Assembly: GCA_030681555.1 (NCBI GenBank)
Contig: JAUXRW010000013.1
Span: 1 to 32,095, forward strand
Origin: Acidimicrobiales bacterium
GTDB taxonomy: Bacteria; Actinomycetota; Acidimicrobiia; Acidimicrobiales; VFJN01
Direction of reading: 5' to 3'
Length of the DNA: 32,095 nt
The number at the start of each line of letters is the position of its first letter. Positions within the stretch are counted from its first letter, which is position 1. The position numbers and the translations under genes are program-made. A model generated the notes under the pieces. The model had not been told where the DNA came from. It saw nothing but the letters and a program-made list of their open reading frames with translations, and did no database searches. Below are positions 16,393-24,654 of this stretch, in pieces.

Positions 16393-17591
16393 CCCGCACC
16401 TCCGAGGAGGCCCTCGAGCAGGGCTGCGAGCCCCGATGAGCCCTCTGGGGAGGTCGTGTGGTGGGGGTTGGCCGGGTTGACCGTGAAAGGACCGGCCGAG
16501 GTCTCGGGGATCGGCGGCAGGGGGAAGTACGGGGTGCCGAGGAGCGGGGGTGTGGAACTCGTGTCATCCACGCCGGCGTCGTTGTAGTTCGGTCCCACCA
16601 CGGGTTCCGACACCGAGCTGTTCACGATGCCGACCCCTCGTGCGTAGACCTGGAACCAGCTTCCCTGGCTGGTGGCGCGGGCGATGGCGGCGACTCCGGA
16701 GGGCAGGGTGCGAAGGCCCTCCCCGAGAGCCTCCTTGTTGACCGCCAGCTCGTCGAGCACTTGAGTGGAGCTGGCCAGGATGGCGTCGAGGTCCGCCTCA
16801 CTGGCCTCGAGGACCGAGTCGAGCACCGCCACCAGCTGGTCGGCACTCGTGAGCGTCGCACCGAGCCCGTCGGCCTGGCCGGCCAGCACCTCCGCTGTGG
16901 AGGCGAAGCTGATGAGGAAGCGCTCCACCTCCTCGTCGTGCTCGGCGATGCCCTGGACCAGCTGGGAGAGGTTGGTCACGGAGCGCTGGATTGCGGCGGC
17001 CCGGGGGGCCAGTGTGGCGACGAGGTCGGAACCGTCGCCGATGGCCTGGCCGATGGTGTCCTCGCGGCCCTCGAGGGCGGCCGCAAGCGTGGCCATGACC
17101 CGGTTGAGGGTGGCGGTGTCGAGCTTGCCGACCAAGGGCTCGGTGTTGTTGAGGAGCATGCTGAGATCGGCTGCCGCCTGAGTGCGGTCGGTTCCCAGGT
17201 GGGTGCCGTCGACGAGGGCGGGGCCGTCGGTTGAAGCGCCTACCGGTGGCAGCACCTCGACGACCCGCTGGCCGAGGAGGTTCCGCCAGCGCACCTCGAA
17301 GGTCGACCCGGCGGGGAGCGGGTGGCGCTCGTCGATGCTCATCGACACCACGGCCACCCCTCGCTGCACCTTCACGCTGCTGACCTTCCCGACGCGCACC
17401 CCGGCCAGGTTGACCGCGTCGCCGGGGACCAGCCCGGTGGCGTCGGTGAACTCGCCGGCCACCGAATACGTGTCCGACAGCGGCCCCGCGGCACCCCCGA
17501 GCTGACCGATCTGCACGGCAAGGAACCCCAGGCAGGCAAGACCGGCCGTGGCCAGCACGGCAAGGCGCGTGTAGAGGCCGGCGGGGCTCAT
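16389..17591 (-). CDS. mceB: Mce family protein, second of operon (MceB position)
   Basis: A 400-aa Mce protein. Helix LAVLATAGLACLGFLAVQIG at about 10-29, MlaD domain at about 40-115 (PGDAVNLAGVRVGKVSSVKV; NLLGQRVVEVLPP), helical region with many Leu/Ala heptads to about 300, then QGSWFQVYARGVGI and a Pro/Ser/Thr-rich C-terminus ending in a small hydrophobic LAALLEGLLGG. Same architecture as its neighbours; joined to mceA and mceC by 4-nt overlaps. Confidence 0.88.
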   Translation of the reverse strand: MSPAGLYTRLAVLATAGLACLGFLAVQIGQLGGAAGPLSDTYSVAGEFTDATGLVPGDAVNLAGVRVGKVSSVKVQRGVAVVSMSIDERHPLPAGSTFEVRWRNLLGQRVVEVLPPVGASTDGPALVDGTHLGTDRTQAAADLSMLLNNTEPLVGKLDTATLNRVMATLAAALEGREDTIGQAIGDGSDLVATLAPRAAAIQRSVTNLSQLVQGIAEHDEEVERFLISFASTAEVLAGQADGLGATLTSADQLVAVLDSVLEASEADLDAILASSTQVLDELAVNKEALGEGLRTLPSGVAAIARATSQGSWFQVYARGVGIVNSSVSEPVVGPNYNDAGVDDTSSTPPLLGTPYFPLPPIPETSAGPFTVNPANPHHTTSPEGSSGLAALLEGLLGGAG

Positions 17592-18712
17592 CGCTCCGAC
17601 CCGCCGAGGAGGCTCCCGAGCAGCTCCCCGAGGCCGAAGCTGCTCTCGGCGGGTCCGAGGTTGAGGGAGGGGGTGGGGAGCTCGAGGCCTTCGATGACGA
17701 TGTCGGGCCCGATGCCGGCGCCGCCCTGCGCCTCGCCGAAGGAACCGGGGGCGTCGAGGACGCTCCCGGGGTTCAGCACGACGAAGTTGGCGACCGGCGC
17801 CCGGAACGATCCGGTGGACGTGGCCGCGGCCAGCCCGTTCACGAACCGGGGTGCTCCGTCGAGCAGGGCGGTGATTGCCCCCGGGTACTCCGAGACGATG
17901 TCGAGCACCGTGTAGCCGTCGTCGAGGACCCCCTGGAGCACCTCACCGTTCTCGGTGAGCAGTGCAGCGGCTTCGGCGGACAGCGCGGTGGTGCCGTCCA
18001 GGAACCTCGCCAGCTCCGGCTGCTCGTCCACCACCAGGTCGGCCAGATCGCCGAAGTGCTCAGCGGCGCGGGCCAGCTCCGTGGCGCGGGCCTCCACCGT
18101 GCCGGCGACCCCGGGGATGGACCTGAACAGCATGCTGAGGTCGTCCTTGCGGCGAGTGAGCTCCTCGAGAACCGGCGGGAGGGACTCGAGGACGGAGTGG
18201 ATGTCGCTGCCCCTGCCCTCGACGCCTTCGGCGAAGGAGGCCAGGGTGTTGGACACCTGGACAGGATCGACGGACCGGAGGACGGGGACGAGCTCGTCGA
18301 GGAGCGTCTGGACCTCCGTGGCCGCGGCCGTGCGCTCCAGCGGGATCACCGCACCGTCGGCAAGCGCAGCACCGTGTTCGGGCGCCGGCTGCAGCTCGAC
18401 GAACTTGTCGCCGAAGAGGGTCTTGGGCACGAGGCGGGCGGTGGTGTCGGCGGCCACCCTGGCATCCGGATCGACTCGCAACGTGTAGCGGACCACGGCA
18501 CCGGCCTCGTCGAGCTCGATGCCGGCGATGCGGCCCACCGGGACGCCGCGCACCCGCACCTCGTCGCCCTTGCGCACGTTGAGTCCGGCGCGCTCGAACT
18601 CGGCGATCACCCGGATCGACGCGGCGGCGGGCTGGTGCAGATAGGCCGCCGCCACGCTCGCCACCAGGAGGGCCCCCACCGCCTTGGCGAGGATCGGCGC
18701 GACGCGGCTCAT
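17588..18712 (-). CDS. mceA: Mce family protein, first of operon (MceA position)
   Basis: A 374-aa Mce protein with short N-terminal helix (AVGALLVASVAAAYL), MlaD domain at about 32-110 (RKGDEVRVRGVPVGRIAGIEL; TLFGDKFVELQPAP), helical tunnel region to about 280, and a C-terminal tail ending LGLGELLGSLLGG-like (FGLGELLGSLLGGSER). It follows the two permease genes directly (ATG overlaps the yrbEB stop), the standard order in actinobacterial mce operons. Confidence 0.9.
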   Translation of the reverse strand: MSRVAPILAKAVGALLVASVAAAYLHQPAAASIRVIAEFERAGLNVRKGDEVRVRGVPVGRIAGIELDEAGAVVRYTLRVDPDARVAADTTARLVPKTLFGDKFVELQPAPEHGAALADGAVIPLERTAAATEVQTLLDELVPVLRSVDPVQVSNTLASFAEGVEGRGSDIHSVLESLPPVLEELTRRKDDLSMLFRSIPGVAGTVEARATELARAAEHFGDLADLVVDEQPELARFLDGTTALSAEAAALLTENGEVLQGVLDDGYTVLDIVSEYPGAITALLDGAPRFVNGLAAATSTGSFRAPVANFVVLNPGSVLDAPGSFGEAQGGAGIGPDIVIEGLELPTPSLNLGPAESSFGLGELLGSLLGGSER

Positions 18713-19620
18713 CCGGAGAACCTCACCGTGTCGACGCTGCCCCAGAAGAGGTACGAGAGCAGGAAGTTGACCACGAAGATGGTCGTGATCGAGAGGCGGA
18801 CCGCTCGCCCTACAGCCTGCCCGACGGCCTCGGGCCCGCCCGACACCCGGAACCCGTAGGCACAGTGGACGAAGGTGATGATCACGATGAACACGAGGAT
18901 CTTTATCACGCTGTACACGATGTCGATGCGCGGCAGGTAGAGGTCGAAGTACTGGTCGTACACGCCCGGCGCGATGCCGAAGAAGTGGACCGAGGTGAGC
19001 TTGGTGGTCAGGAGCTGGATCCAGAGCCCGATGATGTAGAGCGGCAGCACGGTCACGAACGACGCGATGAGTCGGGTGGACACCAGGAAGCGCAGCGCGG
19101 GGACGCTCATGACCTCGAGGGCGTCGATCTCCTCGGAGATCCGCATGGCTCCCAGCTCGGCCGTGAAGTTCGCGCCGATCTGGGCGGCGAAGATGATGGC
19201 CGCCGCCAGCGGGGTGATCTCCCGGACGTTCGCGAAGGCCGACAGGAACCCGATCAGGTCCTCGGCGCCGATGAGCTCCAAGCCCTTGACACCTTCGAGG
19301 CTCACCTGGACGCCGATCACGCCAGTCATGAACACGACGACGACCACCGCCCCGGCACCGACCACCAGGGCACCGGCGCCGACTGCCACGTCGGAGATGA
19401 GCGACACGATCTGGGCCCGATACTTGAGCGCGGCGGGGATGTTGACCGTCGCCCGCCAGGAGACATCGAGAATCATCCGAAGCGTTCGCAGCGGTGCCGC
19501 GACCGGCCCCAGGGCCTCACCGATGACGGACGGCAGTTCCGAGGTCAGGGCGCGTCGGGGGGGTGGAGGACCCTGCGGGTGGCCGTCCGTCTCGTCGATG
19601 GGTGCGGCGGTGGCGGTCAT
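18709..19620 (-). CDS. yrbEB: YrbEB, MlaE-family permease of the Mce transporter
   Basis: A 303-aa integral membrane protein of the MlaE/YrbE family. The ATG at 19620 overlaps the yrbEA stop as ATGA; the open frame upstream is not used. A cytoplasmic N-terminus (to about residue 85) precedes hydrophobic helices including VVVVVFMTGVIGVQVS, PLAAAIIFAAQIGANFTAEL, LIASFVTVLPLYIIGLWIQL, ILVFIVIITFVHCAYG and TTIFVVNFLLSYLFW. The cytoplasmic coupling segment RISEEIDALEVM, conserved in the family and thought to contact the ATPase, is present. With YrbEA it forms the inner-membrane channel. The partner ATPase (MceG/Mkl type) is not in this window. Confidence 0.93.
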   Translation of the reverse strand: MTATAAPIDETDGHPQGPPPPRRALTSELPSVIGEALGPVAAPLRTLRMILDVSWRATVNIPAALKYRAQIVSLISDVAVGAGALVVGAGAVVVVVFMTGVIGVQVSLEGVKGLELIGAEDLIGFLSAFANVREITPLAAAIIFAAQIGANFTAELGAMRISEEIDALEVMSVPALRFLVSTRLIASFVTVLPLYIIGLWIQLLTTKLTSVHFFGIAPGVYDQYFDLYLPRIDIVYSVIKILVFIVIITFVHCAYGFRVSGGPEAVGQAVGRAVRLSITTIFVVNFLLSYLFWGSVDTVRFSG

Positions 19621-20402
19621 TGGATGGCGTCCGGGACCAGGGCGAGGTAGCCGAAGGTGAGGATCATGTTCACGACGACCAGAGCGAGGATCGTGAGCAC
19701 GACCCCGTTGTTGACCGCCTTGCCGACCCCGCCGGGGCCGCCCTTGGCATAGAGGCCCTTCCACGCGGAGATGAGGGCCGCGACGATCCCGAAGACGAAC
19801 CCCTTCACGAGGGCCAGGTAGAGGTCGGGCATGCGGGCGAGGACCGTGAAGCCGTCGAGGAACGCGCCGCCGTTCGAGCCCTTGATGACGACCGCGTAGA
19901 AGTACCCCCCGGCGATCCCACCCACGATGACCATCCCGGTCAGGAGGAGAGCGGAGATCGCACAGCCGAGCACCCGGGGCACGACCAGGCGGTGGATCGG
20001 ATCGATGGACATCACCTGCATGGCTGCGATCTCATCACGTACCGTGCGTGCGCCGAGGTCGGCGGTGATGGCGGTGCCGCCCGCCGCGGCCAACATGAAC
20101 GTCGTCCCGAGCGGGCCGGCTTCTCGGACGATGGCAAGGACCATCGCGGCACCCTGGGCCGACTCGGCCCCGAACTGACGGGTGATGTTGTACACCTGCA
20201 GGCCGATGACCAGGCCGAACGACAGCGTCAGCAGCAAGGCGGGGAACAGCGTCACCGAGCACACGAACCAGGTCTGCCGGGCGACCTCCTGGGGCCGCCA
20301 GGGGCGCCTGGGCAGCCGCACGGCCACATCCATGGCGAGCGCGAAGAACCGACCCGTCTCGTCGACCCACCCTCCTATCCGCTGCGCCAGCGCACCCCCC
20401 AT
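19617..20402 (-). CDS. yrbEA: YrbEA, MlaE-family permease of the Mce transporter
   Basis: A 261-aa integral membrane protein. Motifs: LTLSFGLVIGLQVYNITRQFGAE, REAGPLGTTFMLAAAGGTAI, the coupling segment VRDEIAAMQVMSIDP, then GFVFGIVAALISAWKGLYAKGG and VVVNMILTFGYLAL. Compared with YrbEB the coupling helix has EIAAMQVM in place of EIDALEVM, the usual kind of A/B difference. It is the first gene of the eight-gene transporter unit; GGGGGGATC precedes the ATG. The substrate of this Mce system is inferred only from neighbours to be a sterol- or lipid-like molecule. Confidence 0.93.
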   Translation of the reverse strand: MGGALAQRIGGWVDETGRFFALAMDVAVRLPRRPWRPQEVARQTWFVCSVTLFPALLLTLSFGLVIGLQVYNITRQFGAESAQGAAMVLAIVREAGPLGTTFMLAAAGGTAITADLGARTVRDEIAAMQVMSIDPIHRLVVPRVLGCAISALLLTGMVIVGGIAGGYFYAVVIKGSNGGAFLDGFTVLARMPDLYLALVKGFVFGIVAALISAWKGLYAKGGPGGVGKAVNNGVVLTILALVVVNMILTFGYLALVPDAIQ

Positions 20403-20502
20403 GATCCCCCCGGTCCGCCTTGTCTACCCAGCGACGGCGTCACAGTACTGATTCGCTGGACCGCTGGGACATCCTGCTTACAAGTCGGGAAAGTCGCGCC
20501 GC
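20403..20502 (-). promoter_or_regulatory. Intergenic region before yrbEA with possible -10
   Basis: The 100 bp between the thiolase stop and yrbEA contain TACTGT (20447-20442, - strand), identical to the -10 of the aldehyde dehydrogenase and SDR promoters. No good -35 is seen at the right distance, so transcription may instead, or also, run in from the thiolase gene. Confidence 0.3.
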
Positions 20503-21645
20503 TCACTCCCGCTGCAGGACGTGGATGACGCAGACGGAGCCGGCACCCATCATGTGGGCCAGGCCGGTTCGAGCCCCTTCGACCTGGCAGCCGTCCGCTT
20601 CGCCCCGAAGCTGGCGGGTGACGTCGAAGATCTGGGCCAGCCCCGTCGGTCCGCCGGGGTGGCCCCGGGCGGTCAAGCCCCCGTCGGTCGAGAACGGGAT
20701 CCGACCTCCGAGCGCCGTGGCCCCCTCGGCGACCAGCTTGTCGCCCTCGCCATCACCGCAGACACCGAGCAGCTCGTAGTACATCAGCTCCTCGATGGGG
20801 AAGGCGTCGTGCACGTGCACCAGGTCCAGATCGGCCGGCCCGAGCCCCGCTTGCTCGTACGCAGCGCGCGATGTCGTTCGCGTCAGCTCCCCCGGTCCGA
20901 CCACGGCGCCCATGAACACGTGTCCGTCGGTGTAGCGCTCGGTCTCCTGGGCGGAGGCGGCGACCCGGACGAGGGGCCGGCTCGCGGCTACCCGCTCGGC
21001 GACCGACCGGGAGGCAACGATGGCACACGCCGCACCGGCCCCCGCGGCGCAGGCCATCTTCGAGGTGTGCGGGTAGGCGATCATCCTCGATGCGAGCACC
21101 TCCTCCACGGTGACCTCGTGGTCCGCCCGTCGCTGGGCCAAGGGGTTGTGCCTCGCGTGGTTCCAGTTCTTGGCCGCGATCTGCGCGAACGTCTCGACGG
21201 TGGTCCCGTAGTCGTGCATCCGGCGCGTGGCCCACATGGCGAAGAAGGCAGCCGGCAGCATCACAGTCTCCACGCCCGGCTTGAACAGGCCCGGGCCGCC
21301 CATGCGGTTCATGTCGTCGAAGCCGAGGGCCATCGCCACCTCGGCATGACCACCCGCGACCTGCAGCACGGCCTCGCGAAACGCCGAGGAGCCCGTGGCA
21401 GAGGCGTTCTCCACGTGGACGATCGGCAGACCGGTCAGACCGAAGTCCTTGGCCACGGTTATCCCCGCCAGGAGGCCACCCCCGCCGATGTACCCGTTGT
21501 AGAGCACCCCCACGTCGTCGAAGCGGATTCCGGCATCGGCGAGCGCGGCCACACCGGCCTCGAAGGCCAGGTCCCCGACCGGCACCTCGTGCTGACCGAA
21601 CGGCGTCATGCCGACACCGATGACATAGACGTCATCCAGCATCAT
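20503..21645 (-). CDS. SCP2-thiolase-like protein (putative retro-aldolase)
   Basis: A 380-aa thiolase-fold protein of the SCP-x/lipid-transfer (Ltp) group. The C-terminal motif GGLTARGHPGGPTGLAQI and HVHDAFPIEELMYYELLG are family-typical. The nucleophile position, normally Cys in a NNNCATGS-like motif, reads VENASATGSS with Ser82, so ordinary thiolysis is unlikely. Ltp2-type members paired with a DUF35 protein act as retro-aldolases removing the end of a steroid side chain, and this gene starts inside the stop of a DUF35 gene (ATGA overlap), matching that pairing. The Tyr residues in MYYELLG could take part. Substrate and reaction are inferred from family and context. Confidence 0.88.
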   Translation of the reverse strand: MMLDDVYVIGVGMTPFGQHEVPVGDLAFEAGVAALADAGIRFDDVGVLYNGYIGGGGLLAGITVAKDFGLTGLPIVHVENASATGSSAFREAVLQVAGGHAEVAMALGFDDMNRMGGPGLFKPGVETVMLPAAFFAMWATRRMHDYGTTVETFAQIAAKNWNHARHNPLAQRRADHEVTVEEVLASRMIAYPHTSKMACAAGAGAACAIVASRSVAERVAASRPLVRVAASAQETERYTDGHVFMGAVVGPGELTRTTSRAAYEQAGLGPADLDLVHVHDAFPIEELMYYELLGVCGDGEGDKLVAEGATALGGRIPFSTDGGLTARGHPGGPTGLAQIFDVTRQLRGEADGCQVEGARTGLAHMMGAGSVCVIHVLQRE

Positions 21646-22073
21646 GCGGCACCCGCGGCGGCGAGGGGCGCGAACCGGAACGTCAAGAGATCGGTGCCTT
21701 CCTCGTCCTGCATGACCGGATACAGCTCGAGGGCGACGGGCATGCCGATCTCCCAGTCACCCATGTCGCCACCGAGGACGGTCTGGACGCGCACCCCTTC
21801 GGGGAGGTCCACCTGGCCCACCCCGTGGCCCTCGAGGTCGCCCATGCGGTTCTTGCCCATCCAGGGAGACACGACGAAGGTCCATGAGTACAGGACGCCC
21901 TCTGGCGACAGTTCGACGTCGACGACGGCCTCCTGGCTGACCGGGCACCGACGGCGCCGAGGGAAGAAGTGGAGGTCAGCGGTCGGGCTGTAGGACCCGA
22001 GGAGGCGAGGTGGGCCGTCTCCATCGGCAGGCACGGTGAAGTAGCCCTGTTCCAATGCACGGCTCGTTGCCAT
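21642..22073 (-). CDS. DUF35 OB-fold protein, partner of the thiolase-like protein
   Basis: A 143-aa protein from ATG 22073, chosen because GAGGAGGA lies 5-6 nt upstream; an earlier ATG at 22124 has no ribosome site. It contains LHFFPRRRRCPVSQ followed by an OB-fold-like beta region (VLYSWTFV, GVGQVDLPEGVRVQTVL, MPVALELYPV, TDLLTFRFAPL). DUF35 proteins usually carry an N-terminal rubredoxin-like zinc ribbon with four Cys; only one Cys remains here (CPVSQ), so the metal site is lost. DUF35 domains bind acyl-CoA and partner SCP2-thiolases or aldolases, consistent with the downstream overlap. The SDR is transcribed divergently. Confidence 0.82.
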   Translation of the reverse strand: MATSRALEQGYFTVPADGDGPPRLLGSYSPTADLHFFPRRRRCPVSQEAVVDVELSPEGVLYSWTFVVSPWMGKNRMGDLEGHGVGQVDLPEGVRVQTVLGGDMGDWEIGMPVALELYPVMQDEEGTDLLTFRFAPLAAAGAA

Positions 22074-22124
22074 CGATGTCCTCCTCGGCTCCCCTGCCTG
22101 ATCGCCGCCTGGCTTCGAGTCCAT

Positions 22125-22155
22125 TTGACGACGAGAGACGCTGATCGCTTACTGT
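22125..22155 (+). promoter_or_regulatory. Promoter of the SDR gene
   Basis: TTGACG (22125-22130) and TACTGT (22150-22155) are 19 bp apart, slightly long. GTCTCACAGGGG follows, nearly the same string as after the -10 at 374. The 130-bp region 22074-22203 must also hold the promoter of the divergent DUF35 gene, which I could not resolve. Confidence 0.45.
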
Positions 22156-22203
22156 CTCACAGGGGAGATCGTCGAGTCGAGCCGGCGCCGCACCGCGGGC
22201 CGG

Positions 22204-23109
22204 ATGGCGGACATCGTGGACAACTTTGGTTACGACGGGAAGGTCGCCCACATCACCGGCGCCGGGAACGGGTTGGGGCGCGAGCACGCGCTCTTGCTGG
22301 CCGGCCGAGGCGCCCAGGTCGTGGTCAACGACCTCGGTGGCTCGGTGGCGGGCGACGGCGCCGACAGCGGTCCCGCGCAGCAGGTGGCCGACGAGATCGA
22401 GGCAGCCGGCGGCGTGGCGGTGGCGAGCACCGCCTCGGTGTCGACCCGGGCGGGGGGGGAGGACATCGTTCGCACCGCCGTGGATGCCTTCGGGCGCGTG
22501 GACATCGTCATCAACAACGCAGGCATCCTCCGGGACAAGGCGTTCCACAACCTGACCGACGACCTCCTGGATCCGGTGCTCGACGTCCACCTCCGAGGGG
22601 CCTTCTACGTGACCCAGCCGGCCTGGAAGCTGATGCGCGACCAGGGCTACGGACGAGTGGTCAACACGTCGTCGGCGGCGGGCATCTTCGGCAACTTCGG
22701 ACAGACCAACTACGGAGCCGCGAAGATGGGGCTCGTCGGATTCACCCGCGTCCTGGCCCAGGAAGGCGCCAAGTACGGCATCAAGGCCAACGTGATCGCC
22801 CCGGGCGCCAAGACCCGGATGACCGAGGACCTCATGGGCGCGATGTCCGACAAGCTGGACCCGCGCCTCGTCAGCCCCCTCGTGGCCTTCCTCGCGCACG
22901 AGGACTGCCCCGTGTCGGGTCAGGCCTTCTCGGTCGGTGGCGGGCGGGTGGCGCAGATCTTCATCGGCGTGACCCAGGGGATCTTCGATGCCGAGCTGTC
23001 GGTGGAGACGGTCCGGGACCGCTGGGAGGAGCTGTGCGACCAGACCGGCTACGTCGTCCCCACCAGCGCGACCGACGAGCTCGGGCTGCTCTTCCCGCAC
23101 CTCAGCTGA
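22204..23109 (+). CDS. SDR oxidoreductase, 17-beta-HSD type 4-like
   Basis: A 301-aa classical-type short-chain dehydrogenase resembling the dehydrogenase domain of peroxisomal multifunctional enzyme 2 (HSD17B4) and mycobacterial Hsd4A. NAD(P) binding: TGAGNGLGREHA (19-30) with VVVNDLGG after the second strand; NNAGILRD (105-112); catalytic Ser157, Tyr170 and Lys174 (NTSSAAG, NYGAAK). The insertion typical of the HSD17B4 group (GDGADSGPAQQVADEIEAAG) is present. Members oxidise 3-hydroxyacyl-CoA intermediates or 17-beta-hydroxysteroids, which suits a side-chain or sterol pathway with the divergent thiolase/DUF35 pair. The ATG has only a weak ribosome site. A truncated acyl-CoA synthetase ORF follows 10 nt after the stop. 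Confidence 0.9.
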   Translation: MADIVDNFGYDGKVAHITGAGNGLGREHALLLAGRGAQVVVNDLGGSVAGDGADSGPAQQVADEIEAAGGVAVASTASVSTRAGGEDIVRTAVDAFGRVDIVINNAGILRDKAFHNLTDDLLDPVLDVHLRGAFYVTQPAWKLMRDQGYGRVVNTSSAAGIFGNFGQTNYGAAKMGLVGFTRVLAQEGAKYGIKANVIAPGAKTRMTEDLMGAMSDKLDPRLVSPLVAFLAHEDCPVSGQAFSVGGGRVAQIFIGVTQGIFDAELSVETVRDRWEELCDQTGYVVPTSATDELGLLFPHLS

Positions 23110-23119
23110 TCGGGGGGAC

Positions 23120-23395
23120 ATGGATCCGGTCGGGTTCTTCGCCATCGCCCAGGCTCGGCCGGACGACCTCGCGGTCGTCGACCGCCACCGCCGTCTCACG
23201 TGGGCTGAGGCGCGCGTCAACAAGCTGGCCCGGCTCCTCCAAGGCGCAGGGCTGCATTGCCGAGAGAACCTCGCCGCCTACAAGTGCCCCCGGTCGATCG
23301 ACTTCGAGGACGAGCTGCCGCGGCACCCTACCGGGAAGCTCTACAAGCGGCTGCTCCGCGACCGCTACTGGTCCGGTGCCGGGCGCCTGATCTGA
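23120..23395 (+). pseudogene. Internally deleted acyl-CoA synthetase (91 codons)
   Basis: An open frame of 91 codons with ATG preceded by GGGGGGA. Residues 1-45 match the start of an AMP-forming acyl-CoA synthetase (FAIAQARPDDLAVVDRHRR, LTWAEARVNKLARLLQGAGL). Residues 46-91 match the very C-terminus (CRENLAAYKCPRSIDFEDEL, PRHPTGKLYKRLLRDRYW), including the late catalytic Lys. About 400 internal residues, with the whole nucleotide-binding core, are absent, yet the frame is kept. It cannot form an acyl-adenylate on its own. It sits 10 nt behind the SDR and was probably the next gene of that operon. An assembly collapse is a further possibility. Confidence 0.8.
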
Positions 23396-23399
23396 CCCA

Positions 23400-23425
23400 G
23401 CCTGACGCGAGACGCGAGGTCAGGC
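23400..23425. terminator. Hairpin between convergent genes
   Basis: GCCTGAC (23400-23406) pairs with GTCAGGC (23419-23425) around a 12-nt loop that itself can pair (GCG-AGA-CGC). It sits exactly between the stops of the convergent synthetase relic and DUF445 gene and could stop transcription from both sides. No T-run follows, as is common in GC-rich actinobacteria. Confidence 0.45.
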
Positions 23426-24622
23426 CAGTCCGAGCGCGAGGAGCAAGGCTGCCTGCACGCACCCGATTGCTCCGCCCAGCACGCCGCCCATCAGGATCAG
23501 CGTCACTTCGTCCTCCTCGAAGATCCCTCGGAGCACCCGCTCGAACTCGACCTTTGGCATCGAGCTCAGCGCCGTCTCTATCGTGGCGGCAACAGCGAGC
23601 TGCTTGCTGAGCACCTCCTCGACGTCCGGACGAACATGGTCGAGCATCGGACCCAGGTGCGGCAGCATCGCGAACAAGACCCGCTGACGGAGCGCTTCAT
23701 CGTCGGGCAGCCCGACGACGGTCGCGACCTCCGAGGCCAGGGGGGCGATCGCCTCCCCGACCAGCGGTAGCACCTCAGGGAGGAGCACAGGCGCGTCGGC
23801 CGCGGCCTGCGCGAAGAGGTTGTCCGGCGTGAGCACCTCAGCGGCCAGCATCACGCCGTATTCGCGCGCGATCTCGTGCTGCCGGGCCGGGAAGAGCCCC
23901 TGATACGGGAACACGCCGAGGTAACGGGTCCGCTCGAAGGGCCGAAAGATCATCTGGATGGCGAGGAAGTTGTTGATGAGCCCGTCGGCCGCGCCGACCA
24001 GGGGCAGGATCCACCAGCGCTCCAGGACGGCCGCGGGCAAGATGCCCACGGCACCGATCCCGAATCCGAGGATGCCGCCGTACCAGATCACCCACTGCAG
24101 CTCGCGGCCGGCCACGTGCCGCGTAAGGCGGGCCAGCCGATCGGCGTTTGCCCCGGACAGGAGGTCGACCACCAAGGCTCGCACGTCGAGGTGACGGCCG
24201 ATCGTTGGGCCCAGCGAGACCACCATGCGGCGGACCGCCTCCTCGGAGTGATCGGGGAGCCGGTCAGCCAGCTCGTCCCGGGCCCTCGACGAGGCGCTCG
24301 CACCCGGGCGCGCCGCGTCGAGCAGCGCCACCGAGAGCTCGGTGGCGTGGTCCTCGAACACGGGGCGGATCACGGCGGCCAGATCGTCGCCATCCAACCG
24401 CTGGAGCAGCGTGTCGATCGACAGCGCACCCCCGGTGATCGTGTCCGCGACACCGGCTGCGAACTTCGGGGACCGGCGCTGCACGATGCCCTGCCAGCCG
24501 ATGGGACCGATGCCCACGAACGTCGCCGGGTGGAACATCAGCTTGATCGCCGCCCACTTCGTCGCCAGCCCGATCAGCGCACCCGCGATCGGAAGGTAGA
24601 CGACCATCACATGGAGCTCCAC
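23420..24622 (-). CDS. DUF445 family membrane protein
   Basis: A 400-aa protein of the DUF445 (YheB-like) family, function unknown. The family segment occurs twice: GLATKWAAIKLMFHPATFVG followed by IGPIGWQGIVQRR near residues 18-52, and GLINNFLAIQMIFRPFERTR followed by YLGVFPYQGLFPARQHEIA near 213-255, each after a hydrophobic helix. A third hydrophobic helix closes the protein (LILMGGVLGGAIGCVQAALLLAL). Between them is a long helical soluble part. Start GTG 24622 is taken; ATG five codons later is an alternative. It is a single gene under a perfect 20-bp palindrome and has no obvious link to the catabolic neighbours. Confidence 0.82.
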   Translation of the reverse strand: MELHVMVVYLPIAGALIGLATKWAAIKLMFHPATFVGIGPIGWQGIVQRRSPKFAAGVADTITGGALSIDTLLQRLDGDDLAAVIRPVFEDHATELSVALLDAARPGASASSRARDELADRLPDHSEEAVRRMVVSLGPTIGRHLDVRALVVDLLSGANADRLARLTRHVAGRELQWVIWYGGILGFGIGAVGILPAAVLERWWILPLVGAADGLINNFLAIQMIFRPFERTRYLGVFPYQGLFPARQHEIAREYGVMLAAEVLTPDNLFAQAAADAPVLLPEVLPLVGEAIAPLASEVATVVGLPDDEALRQRVLFAMLPHLGPMLDHVRPDVEEVLSKQLAVAATIETALSSMPKVEFERVLRGIFEEDEVTLILMGGVLGGAIGCVQAALLLALGLA

Positions 24623-24654
24623 GGCACCTCATCCTCGTAGGGTTCGTTGAATAC

